Below, piece by piece: positions 8,736 to 18,032 of a stretch of DNA of 64,000 nucleotides. Source of the DNA: Desulfarculus sp. (GTDB lineage: Bacteria > Desulfobacterota > Desulfarculia > Desulfarculales > Desulfarculaceae). The stretch spans positions 62,001 through 126,000 of the forward strand of contig QZKP01000072.1 in assembly GCA_003605055.1 (NCBI GenBank), read 5' to 3'. Position 1 is the first letter of the stretch. The number at the start of each line of letters is the position of its first letter. The notes beneath the pieces are model-generated. The model was given only the letters and a program-made list of their open reading frames with translations, searched no databases and was not told where the DNA came from. The translations under genes and the position numbers were made by a program.

Positions 8736-10127
8736 TCACTCTCCGGCCAGGTTCACCACCTGCCTGATCTTGCGGGTCTGGGCGTCGCGGGCGATCTCCT
8801 GCACGTGGCAGACCTGCACCTGCACGCCCCGGCTCACCCCCTGGCGCTCCAAATAGCGGGACAGCAGGCGCACCAACTCGGCGGCCGTGGAGCCGGGCTC
8901 GGCGCCCGGGGCGATGACGAAGCGCAGCAGCAGCCGGTCATCGGCCTCCTGCACCACCTGCAACTGGGCCGCGCCCGGGCAGTCCTCCAGGGCGGTGAGC
9001 AGGGGAATGGGCAGCAGCGCCACCCGCCCGCCGCCGGCGCCGGGCAGGGACAAGTCGTCCTCGGCCCGGCCGCCCAGCTCCAGCCGGGGCAGGGGCGAGC
9101 CGCAGGCGCACTCGCCGGGCAGCAGCCGCACCTGATCCTGAATCCGGTAGCGCAGCAGGGGCTGCACCTGGTTGAACAAGTGGGTCAGGTATAGCGCGCG
9201 GCCCATGACCCCGGGCTCCACCGTCCTTCCCGCCTCGTCCACCGGCTCGATTATCAGCCAGTCCGCGTTGTAGTGCAGCCCGCCGGCCGGGCACTGCCAG
9301 GCGATGGGCGTGGCCTCGCTGGCCGCGTACACGTCCACCAGCCGCGCCTGGGGCCAGGCCCGGGCCAGGGCTCCTCGCGCCCCGGCGGTGAAGGGCTCGC
9401 TGCTGGCGGTGATCAGCAGGGGCCTGATCCTGAGCGCGCCGGCCAGGGCGGCCCGGGCCAGGCGGGCCAGCAGAGTGGGATAGGAGTGGATCATGATCGG
9501 CCGCAGGCGGTTGAGGCCCGCCACGATGCGGCCCAGGGGGTCCAGGATGTCCATGATCTGCACCCGGGAGGCCAGGCCCCAGATGGGCGGGGTGTGCAGG
9601 GCCACCAGCAGGGAGGCGAAGTGCCGCCGGGCCGGGGCGATCAGGGCCAGGCGCCAGGGCGGCCACAGCCGGTCCAGGGGCAGGCCCTTGAGCGCGGCCA
9701 GCAGGTGCAGGGTGTTCAGGGCCTGGCCGATGTGCCAGCCCCAGCGATCCTGCACGAAAAAGGCCCGGCTGCCGCTGCTGCCCGAGGTGTGGGCCACGAT
9801 GTAGCGGCCGTCCAGCAGCCGCCCGATGTTCTCCGGCTGCTCGCAAAAGGCCCGCACCGCCTCGCCGGTCAGCCCCGGCGCGGCCAGGCCGTCGCTGAGC
9901 CCCTCCTGCACCTGGGCCTTGGTTAGCGGCGGCAGGTCGCTCAGATCCACGGCCTCCGGGTCCAGGCCCGTCCAGTGGCGCTGGTACAGGGGCAGGCCGG
10001 CCGCGTGGCGGATGAGGGCGCGCAGGCGCTCCTTGGCCAGCTCGGTCAGGTGCACAGGGCCCTCCCGGCGCTGGCGCCGGATGGCCAGGATGCGTTTGAG
10101 CAGGGGCAGGCCGTCCACCGTGGACAT
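8736..10127 (-). CDS. PaaK-like adenylate-forming ligase (phenylacetate-CoA ligase family)
   Basis: A 463-residue ANL-superfamily protein resembling the PaaK/CapK group. The motif IVAHTSGSSGSRAFFV is the nucleotide-binding P-loop. It is followed by VDVYAASEATPIAWQC (adenine-binding/A5 region), LLRYRIQDQVRL and the LELGGRAEDDLSL hinge. Substrates of CapK-like members are usually aryl or acyl acids in surface-polymer or secondary metabolism; no partner genes define it here. I chose the ATG at 10127 with GGAGG 10 nt upstream; the longer frame adds 37 residues unlike the family. Confidence 0.8.
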   Translation of the reverse strand: MSTVDGLPLLKRILAIRRQRREGPVHLTELAKERLRALIRHAAGLPLYQRHWTGLDPEAVDLSDLPPLTKAQVQEGLSDGLAAPGLTGEAVRAFCEQPENIGRLLDGRYIVAHTSGSSGSRAFFVQDRWGWHIGQALNTLHLLAALKGLPLDRLWPPWRLALIAPARRHFASLLVALHTPPIWGLASRVQIMDILDPLGRIVAGLNRLRPIMIHSYPTLLARLARAALAGALRIRPLLITASSEPFTAGARGALARAWPQARLVDVYAASEATPIAWQCPAGGLHYNADWLIIEPVDEAGRTVEPGVMGRALYLTHLFNQVQPLLRYRIQDQVRLLPGECACGSPLPRLELGGRAEDDLSLPGAGGGRVALLPIPLLTALEDCPGAAQLQVVQEADDRLLLRFVIAPGAEPGSTAAELVRLLSRYLERQGVSRGVQVQVCHVQEIARDAQTRKIRQVVNLAGE

Positions 10128-10321
10128 GGCCCTGGGCCCTCCTTGCGTGGGGCGGCGCCTACAGCATGCCCCAAGCGCATTGCCCTGGTCGAGCATTGTT
10201 TTGGAGGCCCCTGTCCGGATCTGCATGGCCATGGTCAAACCACTTCCCTTGTGCTTGAATGGGGGTGGGCCGACCCCCTGGGTCGGGCGTTGCGCAATCC
10301 CTCATGTCGGAGGCCCCTGCC

Positions 10322-10768
10322 ATGTCCAGCCCGTCGCGGCCCCAGTACCTGGTCCTGGTCCTGCTGGCGGCCCTGATCATGCTGCTCAGCACCGCGGCCG
10401 TCGCCCAGGCCGGCAGCCTGATCAAGGCGGCCTGCCCCTGCGGCTTTCACACCGAGGTGATGGCCATCTTCGGCGGTTTCGTGAACTTCAAGACCTACTG
10501 CGGCTTTCCGGTCTATTGCCCGGACTGCGCCACCCTGGCCGTGGCCAACCTTTACGCCGAGGAGGTGAGCTGCGCCGGGTGCCCGGGTTCGGCCGCGGTT
10601 CCCTACGACCACCCCAGCCTCATCGGCCGGCCGGGCGACAAGGTGGTGGCCAGTTGGAACACCGCGGCCCGCCTGGGCCGCGCCCTCAAACTCACCGACG
10701 GCGAGTACCTCTGCCCGGTCTGCAAGAAGTTCACTCTGCGCTTTACGCATGTGGGGTTTTGGGATTGA
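10322..10768 (+). CDS. Exported or membrane-anchored cysteine-rich protein
   Basis: A 148-residue protein of no recognised family. Residues 1-32 form a signal peptide or single membrane anchor (LVLVLLAALIMLLSTAAVA). The rest has cysteine pairs typical of metal-binding ribbons: ACPCGF, YCGFPVYCPDC, CAGCPG and LCPVCKKF. A zinc-binding pair of ribbons is the simplest reading. GGAGG lies 8 nt before the chosen ATG; an ATG 18 nt upstream is the alternative. The gene ends exactly where base composition falls into the AT-rich island. Confidence 0.55.
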   Translation: MSSPSRPQYLVLVLLAALIMLLSTAAVAQAGSLIKAACPCGFHTEVMAIFGGFVNFKTYCGFPVYCPDCATLAVANLYAEEVSCAGCPGSAAVPYDHPSLIGRPGDKVVASWNTAARLGRALKLTDGEYLCPVCKKFTLRFTHVGFWD

Positions 10769-10774
10769 GGCGAC

Positions 10775-10909
10775 GACTGGCGATGGTACCCCATAACCTA
10801 GGGAAATTTCAAGATTAGTATCTTCCTCACAAAACCCAGATGCACGGTTAAGAAAATTATTGGAATTAGCAGCAGCCCCAACAAATATAATGCCGTCCTT
10901 TATAACCAT
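10775..10909 (-). pseudogene. Possible remnant of an AT-rich gene at the island edge
   Basis: The minus strand from an ATG at 10909 reads MVIKDGIIFVGAAANSNN and on through SGFCEEDTNLEISLGYG. This is protein-like, matches the AT-rich codon use of the neighbouring island, and then runs into the opposite strand of the GC-rich upstream gene, where it loses protein character. It could be the severed N-terminus of a gene cut when the island was acquired, or chance. No good ribosome-binding site precedes it. Confidence 0.25.
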
Positions 10910-10944
10910 TGGTAGTCACTAGGAGTTTGCGGTAGGAGTTAATC

Positions 10945-11916
10945 ATGGAAATACAAAAAACATGGGAAAAAGTAAAGCAGCCTCGCGATGAAGCCACCGC
11001 TGGCAGTCCCTGGTTTTGGTTAGAAACCTACAAAGAATTCCAAGAGGGCCTAATATGTCTGCTCAAAGAACTCGAAAAATACACAGCATTGGCAGCGTCC
11101 CTTGAACTAGAATCTTCACCATATGAGAAAGAAATTGGGCGGCTAAAAAGAATGATAGATTGGGGTGAAAAGGAAATTGCTGCCAGGGAAAGAGATTCCT
11201 CAGGAGAAATTACTATAATCGGAGTCTCCTATGGCTCCCTCCGCTATTTGAAAGCTGGATTACTTTTTCGGGTTTCACAATTATTACAAAAAAGATCAAT
11301 GGTACTTAGAGAACATAAAACAGTTCCTGGGAGCCTTTTGGAAACTTTCAACCAAAAAATTCAACAGATTATTAATCTTGGCGAGACGGGAGTGTTGAAT
11401 AGTCTAAAGCCGGCTGACGTTTTTTTCGAAATAGCGCCAACGCAAGAGCAGTCAGCAACCGAAATTCAAGTATTGCCACAAATATCTTCGTATACTACCG
11501 GCCAAAGTAGTTCCTTTGAAGTACCTATTATCGACCCTACTCTTAGAACACGCTGCTTGAGCATTTTAAACGCAATTGATAACGACAAAGCAGCCGATCA
11601 GTACGATATCTTGATCCGGGAGATTAGCGTAATCCTTGAGGATAGAGTCAGGCAATTAAGTGGATATACAGGCAAGCTTTCTGGAGTACAGCTTTTTGGA
11701 GAAATAATGGGAAAGGTCCCTCCAAAAATAAAATTTAGTAATGATAAAGACTTACAAGAAAGTGCGCATTTGCTGTTTCGCGGCTATTCAGGATTTGTGA
11801 GGAATGAGGTTATGCATGGCCTTGTTCCATCCTATACTCGTGAGAGAGTTTTGCAGTTGATAGGAACGGTTGATTATCTCCTATTCCTCCTTTCACAAGC
11901 TGAAATTAAAAGGTAG
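10945..11916 (+). CDS. Ymh-type (TIGR02391-like) C-terminal domain protein in AT-rich island
   Basis: A 323-residue protein with AT-rich codons, unlike the genes around it. The ATG is preceded by GGTAGGAG at good spacing; a TATAAT sits at 10886-10891 but without a well-placed -35. The C-terminal ~130 residues (ILNAIDNDKAADQYDILIREISVILEDRVR then LFRGYSGFVRNEVMHG) resemble the Hypoth_ymh/TIGR02391 domain, which has a conserved LFxGxxGxxRNxxxH signature and is often found in mobile or defence regions. Residues 1-110 are helical and charged, possibly coiled coil. The function is unknown; transfer from elsewhere is likely from composition. Confidence 0.6.
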   Translation: MEIQKTWEKVKQPRDEATAGSPWFWLETYKEFQEGLICLLKELEKYTALAASLELESSPYEKEIGRLKRMIDWGEKEIAARERDSSGEITIIGVSYGSLRYLKAGLLFRVSQLLQKRSMVLREHKTVPGSLLETFNQKIQQIINLGETGVLNSLKPADVFFEIAPTQEQSATEIQVLPQISSYTTGQSSSFEVPIIDPTLRTRCLSILNAIDNDKAADQYDILIREISVILEDRVRQLSGYTGKLSGVQLFGEIMGKVPPKIKFSNDKDLQESAHLLFRGYSGFVRNEVMHGLVPSYTRERVLQLIGTVDYLLFLLSQAEIKR

Positions 11917-11989
11917 AAATATTATATAACAGTAAGCAGTGCCTCGCATACGATTAGATTGAAAACCTATTCTGTGACCCAATCATCCC

Positions 11990-12550
11990 CTATTCCTTGC
12001 ACTTCCCCAACCCCGCGATCCACTTCGCGGTGCTCATCACCTTGGCGAAGCGCATGGCCTGGGTGACCAGCACCGCCCGGTGCAGCTCCTCGGCCGTGAC
12101 CGCGCCGGCGTAGTTCTTCAGGTCCAGGGTGCCGGTGGCGTCAGAGAGGAACTCCACGCCCAGGCCGCGGTGAAAGGCCTGGCGGGAGGTGGTGTCGCAG
12201 CACATCTGGCTCATGTACCCGCAGATGGCCACCGTGTCCGCGCCCTTGCCCTCCAGCCAGGCGGCCAGGGGCGTGCCGGTGAAGGAGCCGGGCAGGCGTT
12301 TCTGTATCAGCACGTCCCGCGGCCGGGCCGCGACCTCGGGGTGCAGCTCCCAGGCCGGGCTGCCCAGGCGGAACAGCGGCGAATCCGGGGCCGTGGCCGC
12401 GTGCTGGACAACGGCGATGGGCAGGCCCCGGGCCTGGGCCGCGTCCATGGCCCGCAGCACGTTGTCCAGGCTGCCCGGCGGGTGGCTGACCGGCAGGGCG
12501 CCGGTGAAGTACTCGTTCTGCACGTCAATGACCAGCAGGGCGCGGGACAT
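11990..12550 (-). CDS. Isochorismatase-family cysteine hydrolase
   Basis: A 186-residue protein of the isochorismatase/nicotinamidase-like fold. The catalytic triad is visible: Asp in [11 protein letters not shown] (residue 9), Lys in [10 protein letters not shown] and Cys in [17 protein letters not shown]. The preceding cis-peptide region is also normal. The family hydrolyses amides or enol ethers; this substrate cannot be told. Base composition is back to the high-GC norm, so this gene lies outside the AT-rich island. Confidence 0.85.
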   Translation of the reverse strand: MSRALLVIDVQNEYFTGALPVSHPPGSLDNVLRAMDAAQARGLPIAVVQHAATAPDSPLFRLGSPAWELHPEVAARPRDVLIQKRLPGSFTGTPLAAWLEGKGADTVAICGYMSQMCCDTTSRQAFHRGLGVEFLSDATGTLDLKNYAGAVTAEELHRAVLVTQAMRFAKVMSTAKWIAGLGKCKE

Positions 12551-12603
12551 AGCTGGCTCCTGGTTAAGGGTTGCTCAGGCGGATTCGCTCGGCGGGCCCG
12601 GCC

Positions 12604-13449
12604 TCACTCGAAGCGGACCTTGCTCCATTCCAGGCGCAGGCACACGAACTCCTCGCCCTCCAGGACCCAGGCCACCTCGGCCTGGTGGGGCACCAGGAAG
12701 CCGCGGGCCTTGCGCCAGTCGCGGTAGCGCACCACCCAGGGGAAGGGCTCGAAGGAGCCGTCGGGCATCTGGCGCTGGCGGCCGGGGGTCTCGAAGCGCT
12801 GGGGCAGGCCGTCCGGGCCGAAGATGAACACCCCGCCCAGCTCCAGCCCCGGGCCGGTGAGCACGGCCCAGGCGCTGTTGTCGCCGGCCGCCTCCCACTT
12901 CAGGTGCGGCCCGGGCAAGAGCGCCGGCGGAAAGATCACCGCCTCGGCCAGCCAGCGCTGCAGGGCACCCAGGCCCAGCTCGGGCGGGCCGTCGGCGCCG
13001 GCCAGGGGCAGCCAGCCCCAGAGCATGGCCGCCAGGCTGCCCCGGCGGTTGCGCAGCAGGTCCCTCACCTCCAGCCAGACCAGGGGGAACAGGCGGACTC
13101 GGGCGCTCCAGACAAAGCCCGGCGGGCTCAAGGACCACACCTGCTGGGCCGTGAACTTGCGCCAGGCCTGGCCGGGCCGGCCGCGCAACGAGCCGCGCAT
13201 CTCCACCCGGGCCAGGCGCAGCGGCGGCAGGGGATAAGGCAGGGCCCGCTCCAGATAGCGCCGCACCATTGGCGGCAGGCGGGCCAGGCGCGAGGCGTCG
13301 GCCTGGGGCGGCGCGGCCAGCTGGATCAGCCGCTCCTGGGCCTGCCGGGTCTCGGCCCCGAAGCGCCAGAGGCCCAGACCCGCGGCCAGGGCCCAGGCCG
13401 CCACCAGGCCTCCGAGGACGATCAGCAGCCACTTCACGGTGTTAGACAA
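12604..13449 (-). CDS. DUF6544/DUF6920-type membrane-anchored protein
   Basis: A 281-residue protein starting at a TTG with GGAGGAG upstream. One N-terminal membrane helix (WLLIVLGGLVAAWALAAGLGLW) anchors it. The soluble part begins with LPPMVRRYLERALP and contains MRGSLRGRPGQAWRKFTAQQV and the C-terminal RYRDWRKARGFLVPHQAEVAW. These features match a domain of unknown function found in many bacteria (DUF6544/6920). It lies 53 nt upstream of the hydrolase gene on the same strand and may be co-transcribed with it. Confidence 0.65.
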   Translation of the reverse strand: MSNTVKWLLIVLGGLVAAWALAAGLGLWRFGAETRQAQERLIQLAAPPQADASRLARLPPMVRRYLERALPYPLPPLRLARVEMRGSLRGRPGQAWRKFTAQQVWSLSPPGFVWSARVRLFPLVWLEVRDLLRNRRGSLAAMLWGWLPLAGADGPPELGLGALQRWLAEAVIFPPALLPGPHLKWEAAGDNSAWAVLTGPGLELGGVFIFGPDGLPQRFETPGRQRQMPDGSFEPFPWVVRYRDWRKARGFLVPHQAEVAWVLEGEEFVCLRLEWSKVRFE

Positions 13450-13534
13450 GATGGGCTCCTCCGGCGGCCGGCGCGGACGGCGATATTACGACTCTACCTA
13501 TTTCAAGATACACATCTCAAAAAAATTTTTACAC

Positions 13535-13564
13535 TTGACAATTTTAAACGGACGCTGGTATACG
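13535..13564 (+). promoter_or_regulatory. Promoter of the trp leader-trpB2 unit, with palindromic operator-like site
   Basis: A consensus -35 TTGACA (13535-13540) is separated by 18 nt from TATACG (13559-13564). The -10 lies within GTATAC-G-GTATAC (13558-13570), an operator-like near-palindrome that could bind a repressor. The region is strikingly AT-rich for this genome. It drives the leader peptide and trpB2 downstream. Confidence 0.7.
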
Positions 13565-13590
13565 GTATACAATTTACGGAGCAAAAAGTC

Positions 13591-13671
13591 ATGATTTTAC
13601 GGCAGCAGGGCATGGTCGTTCGCTGGTGGTGGCGCTGGCAGCCGCCGGGCCGGGGTCCGTCTGTGCTCTGA
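13591..13671 (+). CDS. trpL: Tryptophan attenuator leader peptide
   Basis: A 26-codon frame, too short for routine gene finders, preceded by GGAG 9 nt before the ATG. It encodes the run VVRWWWRWQPPG: codons 12, 13, 14 and 16 are TGG (13624-13632 and 13636-13638). It lies between a consensus promoter and an intrinsic terminator, directly ahead of a tryptophan synthase gene. This is the architecture of ribosome-mediated attenuation: a ribosome stalled on scarce Trp-tRNA leaves the downstream antiterminator free to form. The run of Trp codons is very unlikely by chance. The role in control is inference, but a strong one. Confidence 0.85.
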   Translation: MILRQQGMVVRWWWRWQPPGRGPSVL

Positions 13672-13725
13672 GCATCCTCCTCGCAAACCTTGAGCAACGG
13701 GCCCCAGCGGGGCCCGCGGCTTTTT
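13652..13725 (+). terminator. trp attenuator: antiterminator arm and intrinsic terminator
   Basis: The terminator is an 8-bp stem CGGGCCCC (13698-13705), loop AGC, GGGGCCCG (13709-13716), followed by CGGC and TTTTT (13721-13725). Segment GGGGTCCG (13652-13659) can pair with the terminator's 5' arm over 8 bp with one G-U pair, giving the alternative antiterminator. A further 6-bp stem (13628-13633 with 13641-13646) covers the Trp codons. These mutually exclusive pairings are what an attenuator needs. Confidence 0.75.
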
Positions 13726-13774
13726 GAGGGTCACGGGTTTACGCCGCAATCAGGATTGACAAAGGAGTTAATTC

Positions 13775-15142
<1,368 letters not shown>

Positions 15143-15155
15143 CTTATGCCCCTAG

Positions 15156-15232
15156 AAGAAACCCTGACGCGGTTTCTTGGCTAACCCCCACGCTAGGCCC
15201 GGCCCCCGCGCAAGCGGGGGCCGGGGATTTTT
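15156..15232 (+). terminator. Tandem hairpins terminating trpB2
   Basis: A first 8-bp hairpin, AAGAAACC (15156-15163) and GGTTTCTT (15171-15178), is followed by a 12-bp GC stem, CCCGGCCCCCGC (15198-15209), loop GCAA, GCGGGGGCCGGG (15214-15225), and then GATTTTT. The second is a classic intrinsic terminator. Confidence 0.85.
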
Positions 15233-15267
15233 AGGAGGAGAGATCTAACAGTGTCTGATATGGAAGT

Positions 15268-16212
15268 TTAATCATATGGGCCTAAAAACCGCATCCCGTT
15301 GAAATGGATCAGATGCGAAGGCGCATCTGCGACCCAAACTTCTGACTCCCAAGCGATTTCAGACAAATATTTGGCCATGCTTGCACGATTCGGAAAGGCG
15401 GTCACATATACCAACCCAGGAGACGCTTTAGCGAATAGCCGCGCCAGTTCCTCGTGCCGCTTCCCATCGACCGGGCCATGGCTAGTTACAGCCTCCACCA
15501 GAAGCAGCCAGTCCTTATCCGGATAATAAAGTACGACATCGGGCATCTTGCCATGGGAATCCAAAGTCACACCCAACTTAGACAGCATCGCCTCATCAAA
15601 ATAGCCCCACTTATCACCAGTGTCTCCAGCGTAGATCAGGACACCACCGGGGACATACCGCGAAGCAAAATCCTTGATTATGGCCTTGATTAGCTCGCTG
15701 TGTTCACCGGGGGACAGTTGAAACTCCTTGCCAGGGGCGACGAGGACGGGGATTTGGTTTAAGTCTCGCTCGCGTGCGTAGCGTTCGACAATCGTCTGGC
15801 GCTCGGCTAAGTAAGTCAATAAATTTTCCCCCCACGATGAGTTGCCGTATGTACGTAGCAGATTCAACGTGGCCGGCTCAATCTGATAAACGGCTTTCGG
15901 GCTGTTCACAGGTCTAGCCGGGTCGTCCGGGTTGTAGAGGGCAATTCCAGCGGCAACGAACTGGTGCATTGTCTGCCGGCGCACGGTTTCGCGTGTATTT
16001 GGGGCATAGTTTTTTTGATAGTGCTCCCGCGCCCAGTCCATTATTGGTGTGATTCCCAATAGTGGATTCTCAGCCATCTCCCATTTTTTATCCGGTGTGA
16101 GATTCAAGATAGCCAGTAAACAAAGGGCGGAACGCTCATTCTGCTGAGCACGGGGAAGGCCCAGAGAAACGATAATTTCAAGTGCATTGTCGATGTGGCT
16201 ATGGTTGCTCAT
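15268..16212 (-). CDS. BsuBI/PstI-type type II restriction endonuclease
   Basis: A 314-residue protein matching the BsuBI/PstI restriction enzyme family, whose members recognise CTGCAG and cut DNA. The N-terminal part is a helical domain (SALCLLAILNLTPDKKWEMAEN). The C-terminal nuclease part has PDVVLYYPDKDWLLLVEAV (about 224-242) and SHGPVDGKRHEEL, the likely PD-(D/E)xK-like site, with D225, E240 and K251 as candidate residues. It starts inside the stop of the methyltransferase gene (4-nt overlap), so cutting is made only after methylation capacity. CTGCAG specificity is inferred from the family. AT-rich codons mark it as acquired. Confidence 0.88.
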   Translation of the reverse strand: MSNHSHIDNALEIIVSLGLPRAQQNERSALCLLAILNLTPDKKWEMAENPLLGITPIMDWAREHYQKNYAPNTRETVRRQTMHQFVAAGIALYNPDDPARPVNSPKAVYQIEPATLNLLRTYGNSSWGENLLTYLAERQTIVERYARERDLNQIPVLVAPGKEFQLSPGEHSELIKAIIKDFASRYVPGGVLIYAGDTGDKWGYFDEAMLSKLGVTLDSHGKMPDVVLYYPDKDWLLLVEAVTSHGPVDGKRHEELARLFAKASPGLVYVTAFPNRASMAKYLSEIAWESEVWVADAPSHLIHFNGMRFLGPYD

Positions 16213-17684
16213 AGGATATGGTTTTCAATTTTAGTGTCGATCATAGCCTGAGTCAGTTCTCCGCGCGATTTCGCCCAGCTTCCCAGGCTAGACAGGATTG
16301 CATGGCTGGGGTATTTCATCTGCCTCAAATCTGTTGCATTCACCTGGGTGTGCCCACTAAAAAGCCGAAAGTGATTATCAAAGACCCTGGAATTTAAAAA
16401 TACCGCCAAGCCGCGCACAAGGTCTTCTGGCAGCCCCTTCTTGCAGGCATGGAACACATTTAGATGGTTCTCAAACCCCAAGGCTAGAGCATCCGGGAAG
16501 GCTTCCGGGGCAACCACATTGGCCACGATACGGCGCTTTTCTTCCTTGGAGGAAAATCGGCGGGTCACGACATAGAATCCGGTCGGATAAAGCCATTTTT
16601 CCGTGTAAGCATTTCGCATGATGGCATTCGGCTTTTTGATACCCATTTTCGGCCACTCAATGCCCAGGCCAGCGAAGTGAACTGAGTATAGCAGGGGCAC
16701 GGTTCCCGGCTCCGGCATTTCGCGCAGATGCTCACGCATGCGGAAGTCAACCACCGGCCCGGTAGACACCTCAATTCCCAGGTCGGCCAATGAGTGACGG
16801 ATCACTGGGGAAAGTTCTATGGGGCTATCATTCAGAGACGTCGGAATGTGAACGAAGCGCTCCCTATCGTATGGCATTACGATCCGTTCGAACGGATGCG
16901 CATGAGCCTGATAGTCGGTGAAGGTGTCATCGGTCGAAGTGGAAATTGTCACTTTGCCCTGTTGGCCACCACATTCCAGCCGGATGATAATGTTCTCTTG
17001 CAGCACGCCGTCGTCCTTAAAGGCCTTATTGCGCGATTCGAAAAGGTGTATGTGGCGGATAGCCGCCCGCGCTAGAACAAATTCGCGGAAAGGTCGATAA
17101 TAGGGGCCGTTGCAGAAACTACGCGGAATAATGGCCACTATCTGGCCGCCGGTCTCCATCAGCTCAACCGCTAGCGCCACAAAAGCCGAATAGATATTGA
17201 CGGTCTCAATACCTACCTGGCTGAGCAACCGACGATGCCGTGAATTGCTGTGTATTTTCTTGTAGGGCGGGTTGAGAATGGCATGAGTAAAACGGGGTTC
17301 GGTGGGAAATTGGATTTTATTTAACGAATCTTCAATGAAATCATAGGACAAAACCTTAATCGTCAGAGCTAGCTGGGCAGCATATCCTTCCAGAGTTTTG
17401 GTTAGATACCCTCTCAGCGTATCATCGATCTCATAAGCGGTCGCCGTCACTTCCCTAAACTCGAATGCGCCTTCCGCCCACCGGTCAAGAAACGCCCCAG
17501 TTAGGGATCCAATGCCAGCACCAGCATCGAGCAAGCGCGCAGAAGGCAAGTTGCTGGCGGGAAACAAAGAAGCCATGAAGCGGGCGACCGTGGCGGGGGT
17601 GAGGAACTGGCCAAGCCTCGATCTTATTCCGAGGTCGATGCTGGTGGTTGCTTCTATACGGACTTGTTCAAGTTGCTCTAGCAT
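16209..17684 (-). CDS. BsuBI/PstI-type N6-adenine DNA methyltransferase
   Basis: A 491-residue modification enzyme protecting host DNA from the endonuclease downstream. It has the SAM-binding motif LLDAGAGIGSLTG (51-63) and the amino-methyltransferase motif NPPY (138-141). The N-terminus MLEQLEQVRIEATTSIDLGI and RLGQFLTPATVARFMASLF closely resembles the start of PstI-type methylases, so I chose the ATG at 17684. The frame is open further up to a TTG at 17765, with a GGGGAGG 24 nt before the chosen start, so a longer N-terminus remains possible. AT-rich composition sets the pair apart from the chromosome. Confidence 0.88.
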   Translation of the reverse strand: MLEQLEQVRIEATTSIDLGIRSRLGQFLTPATVARFMASLFPASNLPSARLLDAGAGIGSLTGAFLDRWAEGAFEFREVTATAYEIDDTLRGYLTKTLEGYAAQLALTIKVLSYDFIEDSLNKIQFPTEPRFTHAILNPPYKKIHSNSRHRRLLSQVGIETVNIYSAFVALAVELMETGGQIVAIIPRSFCNGPYYRPFREFVLARAAIRHIHLFESRNKAFKDDGVLQENIIIRLECGGQQGKVTISTSTDDTFTDYQAHAHPFERIVMPYDRERFVHIPTSLNDSPIELSPVIRHSLADLGIEVSTGPVVDFRMREHLREMPEPGTVPLLYSVHFAGLGIEWPKMGIKKPNAIMRNAYTEKWLYPTGFYVVTRRFSSKEEKRRIVANVVAPEAFPDALALGFENHLNVFHACKKGLPEDLVRGLAVFLNSRVFDNHFRLFSGHTQVNATDLRQMKYPSHAILSSLGSWAKSRGELTQAMIDTKIENHIL

Positions 17685-17765
17685 ATTGGCTTTTGGAAAA
17701 CTTGCGCGCCTCCCCTGATTTGTAATCCCGCCAGGACATGAGGAGATAGCTGCCATGGCAGACAA

Positions 17766-18032
17766 TTTTTATCCTGTGTATAACATATCAGATTGAAGCG
17801 CGTGGCAAAAGCTTAGGGCACCGAAGGCAGGTAGTGAAGTACAAAACATGCTGGTAAGTCCTAATCCGGCGATCTAAGTGGTTCGGCAGGGCGAAAATAG
17901 TTATGCTCGGATAACTGGCACTTAGCACTAATTTATCATAATTCTTAACTTAGCTTTCAGGCTGAATTATCAACCCTTTCCCCCTGCTCGCCTCCCCTCC
18001 TCCCCTGCGTCTCCCTCCACCCACTCCGCCCC
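17766..18032. other. AT-rich intergenic tail of the restriction-modification island
   Basis: No gene is seen in these 267 nt. On the minus strand, TTGCCA followed by 17 nt and TGTTAT (about 17779-17807) is a possible promoter for the methyltransferase gene. The AT-rich part ends near 17970, where a pyrimidine-rich tract (CCTCCCCTCCTCCCC) marks the return to the GC-rich chromosome. Confidence 0.45.

Noticed and set aside
12571-13671. A 366-codon plus-strand open frame ending in the Trp-rich peptide
   Set aside because: Most of it is the antisense of the DUF6544-type gene and has shadow composition. Only the last 26 codons, from the ATG at 13591, have a ribosome-binding site and functional context.
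15299-15693. Two short plus-strand frames opposite the restriction endonuclease
   Set aside because: They lie antisense to a well-supported gene and have no ribosome-binding sites or family features.
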